Of a stretch of 64,000 nt of DNA, positions 25,243 to 34,129 are shown piece after piece. Made by a program: the position numbers and the translations under genes. This stretch comes from Thermodesulfobacteriota bacterium (lineage in GTDB: Bacteria; Desulfobacterota_D; UBA1144; Nemesobacterales; UBA2774): NCBI GenBank assembly GCA_040754335.1, contig JBFMCV010000001.1, positions 496,001 through 560,000 of the forward strand. Direction: 5' to 3'. The notes under the pieces were generated by a model, which ran no database searches, was not told the origin of the DNA, and saw only the letters and a list, made by a program, of their open reading frames with translations. How positions within the stretch are numbered: position 1 is the stretch's first letter; each line of letters begins with the position of its first letter.

Positions 25243-26376
25243 TCACAGGCCGAACCAGCGGGCGCGCCGGCTGGAACCGAAATGCTCTTTCTCTGACCGC
25301 AAGGCGACTGAAGGCTCGTGGTAGGTGCCCGTAGGCGAAGGCCCCGAGAAGAAATCCACGTCCACACGCCCTATCCGTCCGCCGCCGAACTCGATGTAGC
25401 ATGAGCCCGCGCCGTTGTAACCGCCGGGCTGCACGCCTCCCCTTATGTGCGCGGTCAGCGAAGCCGCGACGGCGCGTGCCGCCCCCTCCGCGAAAACGCC
25501 TGCCTTGGGCGTCCCGGTATTAGCAATGTCGCCAATCGCGTAGACCCCGGCGAACCGTGTTTCGAGCGTCCTCGGGTTTACAGGGACCCAGCCGTTCTCG
25601 GCCATGCCGCTCGACTCGACGACCTCAGGCGCGCGGTGCCTGGGCACGCCCAGGTACAGTTCGTAGGGCAGCTCGCTGCCGTCGTCAAGCACCGCGGACC
25701 TTCGTCCGGGGTCGAGCGACGCGACGCGGCGTCCTGGGACGAACCTGATGCCGCGCTCCGCAAAGGCTGCGACGAGGGCCCTGGAAGTATCCGGCGACGG
25801 CGGCACCGGGCTCCCGAACGGGAGCACCAGCGTGATTTCGCATTTGCCGCGGACTCCCCTTTCCGTAAGATAATCGTGCAGAAGAAGCGCGCATTCGCTG
25901 GGGGCTGGCGGGCACTTGAACGGCGCTGCGGAAACGCCGATGATTGCGCTGCCCTTCGAGAAATTTTGAAGCGCACGCCGCAGCCGCTCCGACCCGGCCA
26001 CGGAGTAAAACTCGCTCCCCTCCTCGGCCAGTCCCGGTGTGGCGTCGAGGTCATAGTCTGCTCCGAGCGCAACGATCAGGAAATCGGACTCATAGCTGCC
26101 GGCGTCTGTCGTGACGCGCCGCGCGTCCGGATCGATCGACGTAATCGTCTGCTGGAGAAAGCGTACGCCGGGTTTTACGAATCTGCTGTAAGGCAGGCGG
26201 ACCGCATCAGGCTCCTTCAGTCCGAACATCACGTCGAGCTTCGAATAGCCGAAAATAAAGTGGCCGCTCTTGTCGATGAGGGTCACATCGACCTCATCTC
26301 CGAACGTCTCCGACAGCAGAGTGGCGAGCTCGAGGCCTCCGAAACCCGCTCCAAGAATCAGGACGCGCGTCTTCAT
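25243..26376 (-). CDS. FAD/NAD(P)-dependent oxidoreductase, sulfide:quinone reductase-like
   Basis: 377 residues from the ATG at 26376, which has GGGGGA upstream; a longer in-frame reading was rejected. Two Rossmann folds bind FAD and a nucleotide: LGAGFGGLE at the N-terminus and YAIGDIAN (279-286). The segment FKCPPAPSEC holds C155 and C162 and another cysteine is at C326. C155 and C326 match the two redox cysteines of SQR-like enzymes, while a third one of classical SQR is not evident. Sulfide or polysulfide oxidation is possible; a type of NADH dehydrogenase is the alternative. Confidence 0.8.
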   Translation of the reverse strand: MKTRVLILGAGFGGLELATLLSETFGDEVDVTLIDKSGHFIFGYSKLDVMFGLKEPDAVRLPYSRFVKPGVRFLQQTITSIDPDARRVTTDAGSYESDFLIVALGADYDLDATPGLAEEGSEFYSVAGSERLRRALQNFSKGSAIIGVSAAPFKCPPAPSECALLLHDYLTERGVRGKCEITLVLPFGSPVPPSPDTSRALVAAFAERGIRFVPGRRVASLDPGRRSAVLDDGSELPYELYLGVPRHRAPEVVESSGMAENGWVPVNPRTLETRFAGVYAIGDIANTGTPKAGVFAEGAARAVAASLTAHIRGGVQPGGYNGAGSCYIEFGGGRIGRVDVDFFSGPSPTGTYHEPSVALRSEKEHFGSSRRARWFGL

Positions 26377-26431
26377 AGAAATATCCCCCTGGAAATAATA
26401 ATGACGGATGAGTCCGGCAGCGCCCGGATCC

Positions 26432-27457
26432 CTACTTATACGCAATAGCCGCGCTGCAGGGGCCAAGCAGGTGCAGCACCTCGAATTCCCTGAACCCGGC
26501 CTCCCCGCACCACTCCCTGAAATCGGCCCCGGTGAAGTCGAACGCGTCCCCGAACTCTATGAGCATGTTGAGGGACATGAGGAGCCCGAAAGTGTTCTCG
26601 CGCCGGGCATCGTCTATGATGTTCTCGACCGCGATGAACGCGCCTTTCGGGGGCAGCGCTTCGTAGGCAGACCTTATCAGGTGTTTCTTCTTCTCGAGGT
26701 TCCAGTCGTGGAGTATCATCCCCATCGTTATAACGTCTGCCTTCGGCAGCGGGTCCTTGAAGAAGTCGCCGGACGCGGTCTTGATGCGGTCCGACATCCC
26801 CGCCCGCTCTATCGACTTCTTAGCGATGGGCTCGACCACAGGGAGGTCGAAGGATGTGCACGCGAGGTTCCTGTGCCTTTCCGCGACCGCGATGGATAAG
26901 ACGCCCGCAGCGCCGCCCACGTCGCAGAGGGTCCTGTACCGGGAGAAGTCGAACTTCTGGGCGAGCGCTGTGAAATTCTGCCGCGAGAGCCCGGTCATCG
27001 CCCCCATGAACTGCTCCAGGCGCGGGATGTCCGCGTAAAGCTCCTCGAACAAGGGCTTCTGGCTGTGCTTTATCTCGTTCTGCGGCTGCCCGGTCCTGAG
27101 AGCTTCCGGCAGGTCGTCCCAGTATTTGAACAGGCGTGCGTTCAGCATCTCGAGGATGCCGCCCACGTACGTATCGCCGTTCCTGTCGAGATAGTGCCGC
27201 GAGGTCTCGTTGTTTTTATAGAGCCCGCCCGGGCCGTCCCCGTCCCTGTCGAGGAACCCCATCGATACGAGCGCGTCCAGGAAATCGTACGTCCCCCTCG
27301 GGTGGAGGGAGAGTTTTTTCTCGATTTCCTTTGCGGTCATTGAGCCCGTGCCCAGCAGCGTGAAGAGGTCCATCTCGACTGCCGTGAGCAGCACCTTGGA
27401 TTCCCAGAACCCGAAGGCTGTGCGCATTATGGGAAAATGGTCTTTCATGGGAATCAT
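26432..27457 (-). CDS. SAM-dependent O-methyltransferase (COMT/HIOMT family)
   Basis: 341 residues. An N-terminal winged-helix dimerisation domain (about 15-110, with the VEMDLFTLLG motif) precedes the methyltransferase fold. SAM-binding DVGGAAGVLS is followed by the acidic loop SFDLPVV, GDFFKDPLP and the catalytic-region histidine in ILHDW. These enzymes methylate small aromatic hydroxyls or, in tetracenomycin-like relatives, polyketides. The start is uncertain: ATG at 27457 (AGGT nearby) is preferred over 27448. It precedes the flavoprotein by 55 bases on the same strand. Confidence 0.85.
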   Translation of the reverse strand: MIPMKDHFPIMRTAFGFWESKVLLTAVEMDLFTLLGTGSMTAKEIEKKLSLHPRGTYDFLDALVSMGFLDRDGDGPGGLYKNNETSRHYLDRNGDTYVGGILEMLNARLFKYWDDLPEALRTGQPQNEIKHSQKPLFEELYADIPRLEQFMGAMTGLSRQNFTALAQKFDFSRYRTLCDVGGAAGVLSIAVAERHRNLACTSFDLPVVEPIAKKSIERAGMSDRIKTASGDFFKDPLPKADVITMGMILHDWNLEKKKHLIRSAYEALPPKGAFIAVENIIDDARRENTFGLLMSLNMLIEFGDAFDFTGADFREWCGEAGFREFEVLHLLGPCSAAIAYK

Positions 27458-27989
27458 AATACCTGTAAATTTGGCGGTTTTGTGTGAATCTGGGAAAAGA
27501 AAAGCAAAAGGGGCGGACAATGTCCGCTATTTATTGTCATGCTGAACCCTGAATTGATCCCGTATCAAGTACGGGACATGGTTCAGAGCGGGTTTGTTTC
27601 AACATCTCGCTTTATTCGTGAGATTGCCGCGCGAATTTTTCATTCCCTCCTTTGGAAAAGGAGGACGATTGCAAGCGAGCGTGCAATCGGACGCCATGCG
27701 CTGATTGCTATTGGGTTGTATAGCTCGGTACAAGCGTAAGATAAGCCAAATCAGGGAGGATTTTTCTTTTTTATTTTTAAATTCCCCTTAATTTAGATTT
27801 AATAGCTGCGTAACTCCAATTAAGATAGTTCTGTGCCGTATATCAGCACCGACCAATTCCTCCGATTTGTCGGAATTGTTCCCCTTTTTCTAAGGGGGAA
27901 AAACATAGCAAGCTCAGCGTGAACGGTTTTGGCTTGTAAGTGGTGAGGCAAAGGGGTTTCAGGAGAATCATAAAACACACGTATGTGTG
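27458..27989. repeat. Repeat-rich gene desert
   Basis: No gene is supported in these 532 bases. A 45-base element at 27542-27586, beginning CTGAACCCTGAATTGATC and containing the palindrome GATCCCGTATCAAG...GTACGGGAC, is found inverted and identical at 40285-40329. A GAGATTGCCGCGC piece (27620-27632) resembles the end of the GIY-YIG flanking repeat. CCCTCCTTTGG/AAAAGGAGG (27643-27664) and CCCC/GGGG palindromes (27883-27900) belong to the family seen at 22.6 kb. The DNA is AT-rich between 27760 and 27850. Confidence 0.75.
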
Positions 27990-29864
27990 TCACCCTTCCA
28001 GCACCAGGTTGAACACTGAGGAATCGATGTGCACCTTGTCGCGGAGTTTCTCGTTCACGGCGACGTAGATCCTGTCCCCGTATCGGGAGAGCCGCTCGAA
28101 GAGCCTGTGTAGGTGGTGGCGCTCCGCCTCGTGCAGCTCCTCGATCTTGAGCGTTACCGACGAGGGCGAATTCTGGAGTATATTTTCAATGTGCGTCCCG
28201 ATGTGGTCGAAGAAATCGACGTCGAGCATCCCCTTTATCGAGATCGACAGGTTGTGCGCTGCGTTCCTCATTTTACCCAGCGACACCTCAAGCACGCCCT
28301 TGTTGAGGTAGCGCTCGAACGTCTCTTCGAACGTGGCGAGGTGGTTCCTGGCGAGGCTCCCTTCTTCGTCCGTGACCCTTATGAAATGGCGGTCTACGTA
28401 GTTCCTCATCGATATCCCTATGGTCCAGTCCTGTATGACGAGAGGGACCATTGAGGGGTTAGTGAAAGGGAAAGTCCTCAGGAAGTGATAGGCCCTCGGG
28501 AGGCCGCCCGGTACTATGCCGTTCATAATGAACCTCATGAGCGAGCGTAACTGTTCGGCTATGCCGTAGGTGCTCCTGAATAGCGGGTTCTTCATGTGCA
28601 TTGTCTTGTTGTTGATCCTGTCCGCGATGGTGCGGTCGTCGAGGAGCCTGAAGTACAGGTCGCGGTAGCCGTTCACCATCTCCTCGTAGGACATCTGCTT
28701 CGGTATGAGGTTCGTGCCGAGCTTGGTGTTGTCTGTCCCGCTCGCGTCTTTAATCAGACGCCCGTCTTTCTCGAGCCTCTCGTAAAGAGGCGTCTTGGGC
28801 ACTGCGGTGAGGAGGCCGATCATCGCGGCCTGTATGCCGGAGCTCTGTATGAAGTTGTATTGCAGGTCGAACGTGCGGAGCGTGTCGTTGTCGAATCCTA
28901 TTATGAAGCCCGCCAGCACCTCTATGCCGTATGAGTATATGTGCCTGATGGAGCCGAGTATGTCGGACCTCGTGTTCTGGAACTTGAGGGTCTCTTTGAG
29001 GCTCCCCTCGTCCGGGGACTCTATGCCTATGAACACCCAGCCGAAGTTGGCCTGCGTGAAGAGGTCGAGGAGCTCGTCGTCCTGGGCGATGTTGAGTGAC
29101 GCCTCCGTGCCGAAGAGGAATTTGTAATTGTGCTCCATCTGATAGTCCCTCAGATATGACATGAGCTTTTTCGCGACGGGCTTGTTGCCTATCAGGTTGT
29201 CGTCGACGAAAAAGACGTTTGTGACTCCAAGTTTCCGGAGCTCGTCGAGCTCCCTCCCCACCTGCTCGAACGACTTCACCCTGGGTTTCCTTCCGAACAT
29301 GACTATGATGTCGCAGAACTCGCAGCGGTACGGGCACCCCCTCGAGAACTGGAGGCTCACCGCCTGGTATTTGTCGAGCTTGAGGAGGTCGAAGCGTGGC
29401 GTGGGAGAGTCTTCGAGCGATACCTCTCCGCATTCCTTGTATAGCTTCCCCGGCGCGCCTTTCTCGAAGTCGGCGCAGAACCTTTTCCATATGTATTCCG
29501 CCTCTCCCGCGATTACAGTGTCGGCGAGGGTCTCGAAGTATTCGGGGCAGAGCGAGGCGTAGCTACCGCCCGCTACGACGTAATAGCCCCTGTTCCTGTA
29601 AAACCGGAGGAGCTCCTTCTGCCTCGGGAACTGCACCCCCATCCCGCATATGCCAATAATGTCCGCAGTGGGGTTAAGCGGAATTGTTTCTATGTTTTCG
29701 TCTACGATCTCGATTTCCCAGCCTGGCGGGCAGAGCGAGGCGAGCGTGGCGAGCCCGAGGGGCGGGTTTATGGTCCTGATGCTCCCGGGCATTATGTTGT
29801 CGACGGCCCATTTGAAGCTCCAGAAGCTTTCAGGGAATCTCGGATTAATGAGTAAAAGTTTCAT
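27990..29864 (-). CDS. B12-binding radical SAM protein with DUF4070-like C-terminus
   Basis: 624 residues from ATG 29864, which has GGAGGAG directly upstream. Residues 1-130 form a cobalamin-binding Rossmann fold, although the usual DxHxxG histidine motif is not visible (DENIETIPL at that place). The radical SAM motif is GCPYRCEFC with C177, C181 and C184. A DUF4070-like region (about 350-490) and a C-terminal extension of about 130 residues unlike the core follow. Relatives include methylases of hopanoids and other natural products. The substrate is unknown and no biosynthetic cluster surrounds it. Confidence 0.85.
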   Translation of the reverse strand: MKLLLINPRFPESFWSFKWAVDNIMPGSIRTINPPLGLATLASLCPPGWEIEIVDENIETIPLNPTADIIGICGMGVQFPRQKELLRFYRNRGYYVVAGGSYASLCPEYFETLADTVIAGEAEYIWKRFCADFEKGAPGKLYKECGEVSLEDSPTPRFDLLKLDKYQAVSLQFSRGCPYRCEFCDIIVMFGRKPRVKSFEQVGRELDELRKLGVTNVFFVDDNLIGNKPVAKKLMSYLRDYQMEHNYKFLFGTEASLNIAQDDELLDLFTQANFGWVFIGIESPDEGSLKETLKFQNTRSDILGSIRHIYSYGIEVLAGFIIGFDNDTLRTFDLQYNFIQSSGIQAAMIGLLTAVPKTPLYERLEKDGRLIKDASGTDNTKLGTNLIPKQMSYEEMVNGYRDLYFRLLDDRTIADRINNKTMHMKNPLFRSTYGIAEQLRSLMRFIMNGIVPGGLPRAYHFLRTFPFTNPSMVPLVIQDWTIGISMRNYVDRHFIRVTDEEGSLARNHLATFEETFERYLNKGVLEVSLGKMRNAAHNLSISIKGMLDVDFFDHIGTHIENILQNSPSSVTLKIEELHEAERHHLHRLFERLSRYGDRIYVAVNEKLRDKVHIDSSVFNLVLEG

Positions 29865-29980
29865 CGCTCCTCCGCTCATATAGGAACCGGGTGGTCGTAT
29901 AATGACCCCCCTCCATTTTAGATTATCTTCTTATTATTAGCAATAGATTTTTGAGGGAAGGAGAGCGGCTTCGCTTAAAT

Positions 29981-30091
29981 TCGCGCCAGGCCTGTCCCGG
30001 CCTGTCCTGAACTTGATTCAGGAACTTGACCCGGGAACTCGCTCCTACAAAAATACAACCTAACTCTTGTAGGAGCGGCTTCCAGCCGCGA
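29981..30091. repeat. Two REP-like elements, one compound
   Basis: A standard element TGTAGGAGCGG...CCGCGA lies at 30068-30091 on the plus strand. To its left, on the minus strand, an enlarged version (30049-29981) starts TGTAGGAGCGAGTTCCCGGG, carries an inner AAGTTC/GAACTT-type palindrome and ends with GGCGCGA. The same inserted type occurs at 40154-40199. The two face each other. Confidence 0.75.
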
Positions 30092-30124
30092 TGTTTGTTC
30101 TTTCCTTCCTAAGGAAGAGGGAGA

Positions 30125-30616
30125 TCACCCGCGCGGCATTATTAAAAGCTCGGCGGAGACTATGATCCCCGTGCTGTCTGCGTAGACGTACTCGCCGGGG
30201 CTGAAGGTAACGCCCGCGAAGGTTACGGGTATGTTAAGCTCGCCCGCGCCCTTCCTCTCGGTCTTGAGCGGGATCGAGGCGAGCGCCTTGACGCCGAGGC
30301 CGAGCGCGGCAATGGCGTCCACGTCCCGTACGGCGCCGTATATAATCAGCCCCTCCCACCCGTTCTTCTGTGCGGTCTCCGCAATGAGGTCCCCGAGAAG
30401 CGCCTTCCTGACAGACCCGCCGCCGTCGACAACCATGACCTTTCCGTGTCCGGGCTTGCCGGCGTTGTCCTTGACGAGGGAGTTGTCCTCGAAGCACCTG
30501 ATGGTGACGATCTCGCCGCCGAAGGAGCGCCTGCCGCCGAAGTCCCTGAAGACGGGCTCGGCGACCCGGACGAGCGAGGGGTAGAGGTCTGTGAGGTCTG
30601 GGGTCGAGTATTCCAT
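30125..30616 (-). CDS. RraA-like protein (4-hydroxy-4-methyl-2-oxoglutarate aldolase fold)
   Basis: 163 residues, the usual RraA length. Motifs: TPDLTDLYP at the start, [18 protein letters not shown] in the centre and [16 protein letters not shown] (the GxxRD residues that bind metal and substrate in HMG/CHA aldolases). E. coli RraA inhibits RNase E; bacterial paralogues are aldolases. The retained R and D residues allow either role. It is 49 bases downstream of the SixA-like gene on the same strand. Confidence 0.88.
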   Translation of the reverse strand: MEYSTPDLTDLYPSLVRVAEPVFRDFGGRRSFGGEIVTIRCFEDNSLVKDNAGKPGHGKVMVVDGGGSVRKALLGDLIAETAQKNGWEGLIIYGAVRDVDAIAALGLGVKALASIPLKTERKGAGELNIPVTFAGVTFSPGEYVYADSTGIIVSAELLIMPRG

Positions 30617-30665
30617 GCCGGTTAATCCTGATTAAGGGGAATTTATACAGCCGCCCGGGGAAATA

Positions 30666-31178
30666 TCAAGCCTTGCCCCAGAGCTTTTTCGGGTAGTCGA
30701 ATTCGAGGAGCCTGCCGCCGCCTTTCCCTACGTCTTTCCATTTAGCTGCGTCGAACTCGAGCAGCACCACGCCGCAGGTGGGGATGTTGTCTATGCCGGC
30801 GTTAGACAGCTCGTTCGCGAAGGAGGTGATAGCGGGGTTGTGGCCGACCATCATCACGGACCTGTACTTGTCGTCGAACCCCCTCACGACGTCCATGAGA
30901 CTGCCGCCGCCGAAGGTATAGATGCCCTCGTCCGCGACCACGTCCGATTTCTTGAAGCCGAGCTCCTTCGCTATCTTCTCCGCTGTCTTGAGGGCGCGCA
31001 CGGCCGGGCTCGACGTTATCATGTCGGGCTTGATGTCGTAGCCCGCCAGGTGCTTCCCCATCCTGGGAGCTTCTTCCTTGCCCCTCTCGTTAAGCGGCCT
31101 CTCCCTGTCGTCGAGCGATATGTCGTCCCAGCTCGATTTCGCGTGGCGGACCAGGAAGAGTCTTCTTGATTTCGCCAT
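30666..31178 (-). CDS. sixA: SixA-like phosphohistidine phosphatase
   Basis: 170 residues from the ATG at 31178 with AAGGTG upstream. It is a histidine-phosphatase-superfamily protein with the catalytic LVRHAKSSW motif near the N-terminus and a second histidine in MMVGHNP; the acidic residue and arginines in ASSPAVRALKTAEK complete the site. The short form without extra domains matches SixA, which dephosphorylates phosphohistidine in phosphorelays or the PTS-Ntr branch. The window also carries ptsP (EI-Ntr), a possible functional link. Confidence 0.87.
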   Translation of the reverse strand: MAKSRRLFLVRHAKSSWDDISLDDRERPLNERGKEEAPRMGKHLAGYDIKPDMITSSPAVRALKTAEKIAKELGFKKSDVVADEGIYTFGGGSLMDVVRGFDDKYRSVMMVGHNPAITSFANELSNAGIDNIPTCGVVLLEFDAAKWKDVGKGGGRLLEFDYPKKLWGKA

Positions 31179-31306
31179 TGATAGCACCTTATTTTAAATG
31201 CTAACATCCGGGTGAAGGATGGCAAGGCGGTCGTTACGTTACTGTATTGCTTAATCCTCTTTACTCTTTTATAATTGAGCCAATTTATCATTTAAAGGAG
31301 GAATCT

Positions 31307-31837
31307 ATGAATTCTTATTTACGTAAGGCCATACCGTTTTATGTTCTTATCTTGTCTGTCGCGGTTCTGCTGCTGATACCGTCGTTCAGCGACACCGCCC
31401 ACGCGCAGTGCGCCGTGAGCATCTGCAAGAGCGCTCCCCAGCTTCCGGTTCCTCAATCGCCGGAAGATTTTGTTATCTTTCCCTTCACTGTTTCTCAAGG
31501 AGGTGATAGTGATTCAGGTGGAATAGTTGCAAACTTCGAATGTGAAGGGCTTGCTTTCAGCGGAGACGATCTTGAAATCGTCGAGGACTCATTTCCGGGA
31601 TGGGAGCTCGAGAGCGTAGAGTGCAGCGATTCGGCGCTTATCGACGTAACATTTATCGAGAACGGTGTAAGCCTCGATTGTCTCGGCGGAACCGAGATAA
31701 CGTGCACGTTCACGAACGTGAGAGGTGCGAGCCCAATACCCACGCTTTCCGAGTGGGGGATGATAGCGGCGGCGGCGGGGTTGATTTTGATAGGCGTGTT
31801 CTTCGCGGTGAGGCGTAAGAAAGCGCTAAGCATTTGA
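31307..31837 (+). CDS. Secreted IPTL-CTERM protein, copy 1
   Basis: 176 residues with AAAGGAGG before the ATG. Signal peptide (1-33, ending AHAQ), then a mature domain of about 110 residues with C-x5-CK and a CTFTN motif, reminiscent of prealbumin-like or SpaA-like beta domains. The C-terminus is the IPTLSEWG sorting motif, a hydrophobic helix and an RRKK tail, the substrate signature of exosortase H (XrtH). It is therefore expected to be processed and anchored or released at the outer surface. No exosortase is in the window. Confidence 0.85.
   Translation: MNSYLRKAIPFYVLILSVAVLLLIPSFSDTAHAQCAVSICKSAPQLPVPQSPEDFVIFPFTVSQGGDSDSGGIVANFECEGLAFSGDDLEIVEDSFPGWELESVECSDSALIDVTFIENGVSLDCLGGTEITCTFTNVRGASPIPTLSEWGMIAAAAGLILIGVFFAVRRKKALSI
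31619..31731 (+). repeat. 113-bp segment identical to 32168-32280
   Basis: The DNA encoding the central core (ECSDSALIDVTFIEN through CTFTNVRGA) of the first IPTL-CTERM gene is identical, base for base, to that of the second. Sequence on both sides has diverged strongly, including synonymous sites. This is the mark of recent gene conversion or strong purifying selection at nucleotide level. Confidence 0.85.
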
Positions 31838-31855
31838 ATCAAAGGAGGGATGTCC

Positions 31856-32386
31856 ATGAATTATATTTCGCGAATTATGATGCCGGTTTTCATATTTACG
31901 CTTTTCGTAGCTGGTTTGCTGTTGGCACCTGCTCTTAACGACAGCGCGCACGCGCAGTGCGCGTTGACCCTATGTAAAGAATCACCGGACCTTCCGATTC
32001 CGGAGTCTGAAGAAGATGCGTTCTTCTTTTTCTACAGTATCGAGCAAGGCGGTCAGGGCACTGTATTAAGCCTGCCCGCCAACGGCCCCTGCTTCGGCGA
32101 CGCATTCGGCGGGAATGATCTCGAGATAGTTGAAAGTGTTCCAGAAGGATGGACACTCGAAAATGTCGAGTGCAGCGATTCGGCGCTTATCGACGTAACA
32201 TTTATCGAGAACGGTGTAAGCCTCGATTGTCTCGGCGGAACCGAGATAACGTGCACGTTCACGAACGTGAGAGGTGCGAGACCGATACCCACTCTCTCCG
32301 AATGGGGCATGATCGCCGCGGCTGGGGGGCTTGCGCTGATAGGGGTGTTCTTCGCAATGAGACGGAGGAAGGCTCAAGCTGCGTGA
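31856..32386 (+). CDS. Secreted IPTL-CTERM protein, copy 2
   Basis: 176 residues; the ATG at 31856 was chosen over 31850 because of its better distance from AGGAGG. Same plan as copy 1: signal peptide ending AHAQ, cysteine pattern QCALTLCK, GW-x-LENVEC, the CTFTN core, then IPTLSEWGM, a hydrophobic helix and RRRK. It lies 18 bases after copy 1 and is probably in the same transcript, which a strong terminator ends at 32466-32502. Confidence 0.85.
   Translation: MNYISRIMMPVFIFTLFVAGLLLAPALNDSAHAQCALTLCKESPDLPIPESEEDAFFFFYSIEQGGQGTVLSLPANGPCFGDAFGGNDLEIVESVPEGWTLENVECSDSALIDVTFIENGVSLDCLGGTEITCTFTNVRGARPIPTLSEWGMIAAAGGLALIGVFFAMRRRKAQAA
32168..32280 (+). repeat. 113-bp segment identical to 31619-31731
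   Basis: Second copy of the identical core shared by the first two IPTL-CTERM genes. The third gene (32600-33136) encodes the same fold but differs at many bases in this part, so it escaped the homogenisation. Confidence 0.85.
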
Positions 32387-32465
32387 TGCAGGATATGTCC
32401 TTGACCCGTTCGTCCTGAGCATGTCGAAGGATGAGCGGGTTGATGAAAGAAGATTGGAATGCATG

Positions 32466-32502
32466 AAGCCTCTTTCTCCGTTACGGAGAAAGAGGCTTTT
32501 TT
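32466..32502 (+). terminator. Strong intrinsic terminator after the IPTL-CTERM pair
   Basis: A perfect 15-base stem AAGCCTCTTTCTCCG / CGGAGAAAGAGGCTT (32466-32480 and 32484-32498) with a three-base TTA loop runs into six T residues (32497-32502). It separates copies 1-2 from copy 3. A GTCCTGAGC...GTCGAAGG repeat (32410-32430) lies just before it. Confidence 0.92.
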
Positions 32503-32599
32503 ATCCGGGTATGTATATGCATTCCCGATAATTCCGATTGCTAAGAAGCACGATTTGTTTTAAAATCTGTTTATAGAGAGCTTGAAGGAGGATGGGTAT

Positions 32600-33136
32600 A
32601 TGAATAGGTATCAGAATAAAACACTGCCTGTTTACATGTTTTTTTTGTTTGCATTAGGACTGTTAGTGATCCTTTCGTTCTCCGATACCGCTACCGCGCA
32701 GCCGGCCTGCGGTGTGACGATCTGTAAAAGCGCACCCCAGCTGCCGCCCGCTGAATCCGAGGTCGACGCGGTCTTCTTTCCGTTCACCGATATAAGCGGA
32801 CAAACGGTGACCGAATTTACACTGGCCGCCAACGGACGTTGTACGGGGCGCGGCCTCGAACCCGGTCAGAGCGCTGAGATTATTGAGGATCCCTTCGAAG
32901 GATGGCAGCTCGTGGATATCGAATGTGACACTGCTCCAGGCGTAAGTACTACGTTCAGTGAGAACGGCGTGAGCGTAGAGTGTTTGTCCGAGGGTTTCAT
33001 AACGTGCACGTTCATTAATCTGAGGGTACCGGCTATCCCTACCCTCTCCGAGTGGGGTATGCTCGCGGCTGCGGCTGGGTTGGCTTTGATTGCTGTGTTC
33101 TTCGCTATTAAGCGCAGAAAGGCGCAGGCTGTGTAA
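32600..33136 (+). CDS. Secreted IPTL-CTERM protein, copy 3
   Basis: 178 residues from the ATG at 32600, with AAGGAGG eight bases upstream. Signal peptide to about residue 34 (ATAQPACG), mature cysteine motif GVTICKSAPQLP nearly identical to copy 1, GWQLVDIEC and CTFINLR, then IPTLSEWGM, a hydrophobic helix and KRRK. It is the most diverged of the three paralogues. A terminator before it and a promoter region at 32503-32599 suggest its own transcription. Confidence 0.85.
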   Translation: MNRYQNKTLPVYMFFLFALGLLVILSFSDTATAQPACGVTICKSAPQLPPAESEVDAVFFPFTDISGQTVTEFTLAANGRCTGRGLEPGQSAEIIEDPFEGWQLVDIECDTAPGVSTTFSENGVSVECLSEGFITCTFINLRVPAIPTLSEWGMLAAAAGLALIAVFFAIKRRKAQAV

Positions 33137-33435
33137 AAATTTGTAGGAGCGGCTTCCAGCCGCGATAGGATTCAATTGAAAAGATGTGATTCCCGCTTTC
33201 GCGGGAATGACAAATCATTAACAAACCCGTTCGTACTGAGGTGCAGAATCTGCGCACATGTATGTTTGCTCCGTCACTCCTCAGCATTCGCCAAATAAGG
33301 GAGCAAGGACAATGCTGATCTGCGAGCCTGTCCTGAGCGAAGTCGAAGGGTCGAAGTATGAACGGGTTTGCTTCAATGTTGATGTGAGCAAAGGAAATAC
33401 GTATGGATTGTTTTCGAGCGGATGGTCTGCGCTTC
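33137..33435. repeat. Repeat-filled intergenic region
   Basis: A REP-like TGTAGGAGCGG...CCGCGA element (33142-33165), a TTCCCGC-TTTC-GCGGGAA hairpin (33190-33207) and a GTCCTGAGCGAAGTCGAAGGG element (33331-33350) lie between the third IPTL-CTERM gene and the GNAT gene. No gene is supported. Confidence 0.75.
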
Positions 33436-33924
33436 TTACGACCACGGCTCCCTGTAGTAGTAAACGAAGTTGGCGACGGACGGCCTCTCGGTCCACCCGA
33501 GCTTCTTGTAGAATCCGGTCTTGTATGAGAGCTTCTCCTTGCCGTTAGTCAGCATAAGCCTCATGCAGCCCCTTTGCTTACCCTCCTCGATGACGCGCTC
33601 GACGAGCGCCTTTCCCACTCCCATGCCGCCCGCTGAAGGGCTCACGAATACGTCGGATACGTATCCCTCCAGGCTGCCGAGCATGATGAACGGGACCCAG
33701 TGGACGTTGAGGAACCCGGTCACGGTGTCGTCTTTGTCGACGGCGACGATAATAGTGTGTCCTCCCCTGTCGCGGCGGCAGTGCGCTATCAGCTTTTCGA
33801 TGGGCTCTGCCACTTCTTTGAGCGGGAGCGCGTTCCTCCTCTCGGACCAGCCGATCTCCCTCAGTATCTCGGCCATACGGACCGCGTCACCGGTCTTCGC
33901 TTCACGGATATTTATCTCGGGCAT
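33436..33924 (-). CDS. GNAT-family N-acetyltransferase
   Basis: 162 residues. GCN5-related fold with the acetyl-CoA pyrophosphate-binding motif A in VFVSPSAGGMGVGKALVE (about 92-109), preceded by beta strands and followed by motif B (SYKTGFYKKLGW). GGGAG precedes the ATG. The substrate cannot be predicted; relatives acetylate amines, antibiotics or protein N-termini. It stands alone between repeat regions. Confidence 0.85.
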   Translation of the reverse strand: MPEINIREAKTGDAVRMAEILREIGWSERRNALPLKEVAEPIEKLIAHCRRDRGGHTIIVAVDKDDTVTGFLNVHWVPFIMLGSLEGYVSDVFVSPSAGGMGVGKALVERVIEEGKQRGCMRLMLTNGKEKLSYKTGFYKKLGWTERPSVANFVYYYREPWS

Positions 33925-34129
33925 TGGAATCTCCCTATTGCGGGAATTAAGATGAATATAAAAAATATATAGTCAAATTGGCATATTCGATACAGGCGGC
34001 TCCGTGCGGCGCGTGATTGCCCAATGATATGTACGGAATTGTTGCGAGTTGACGTTTCTGTTAAAATTAAGTTCGTAATTGATTACTTTACCGTGATATT
34101 TAAGCCTTTTCCGCAAGGAGGATGAAAGT

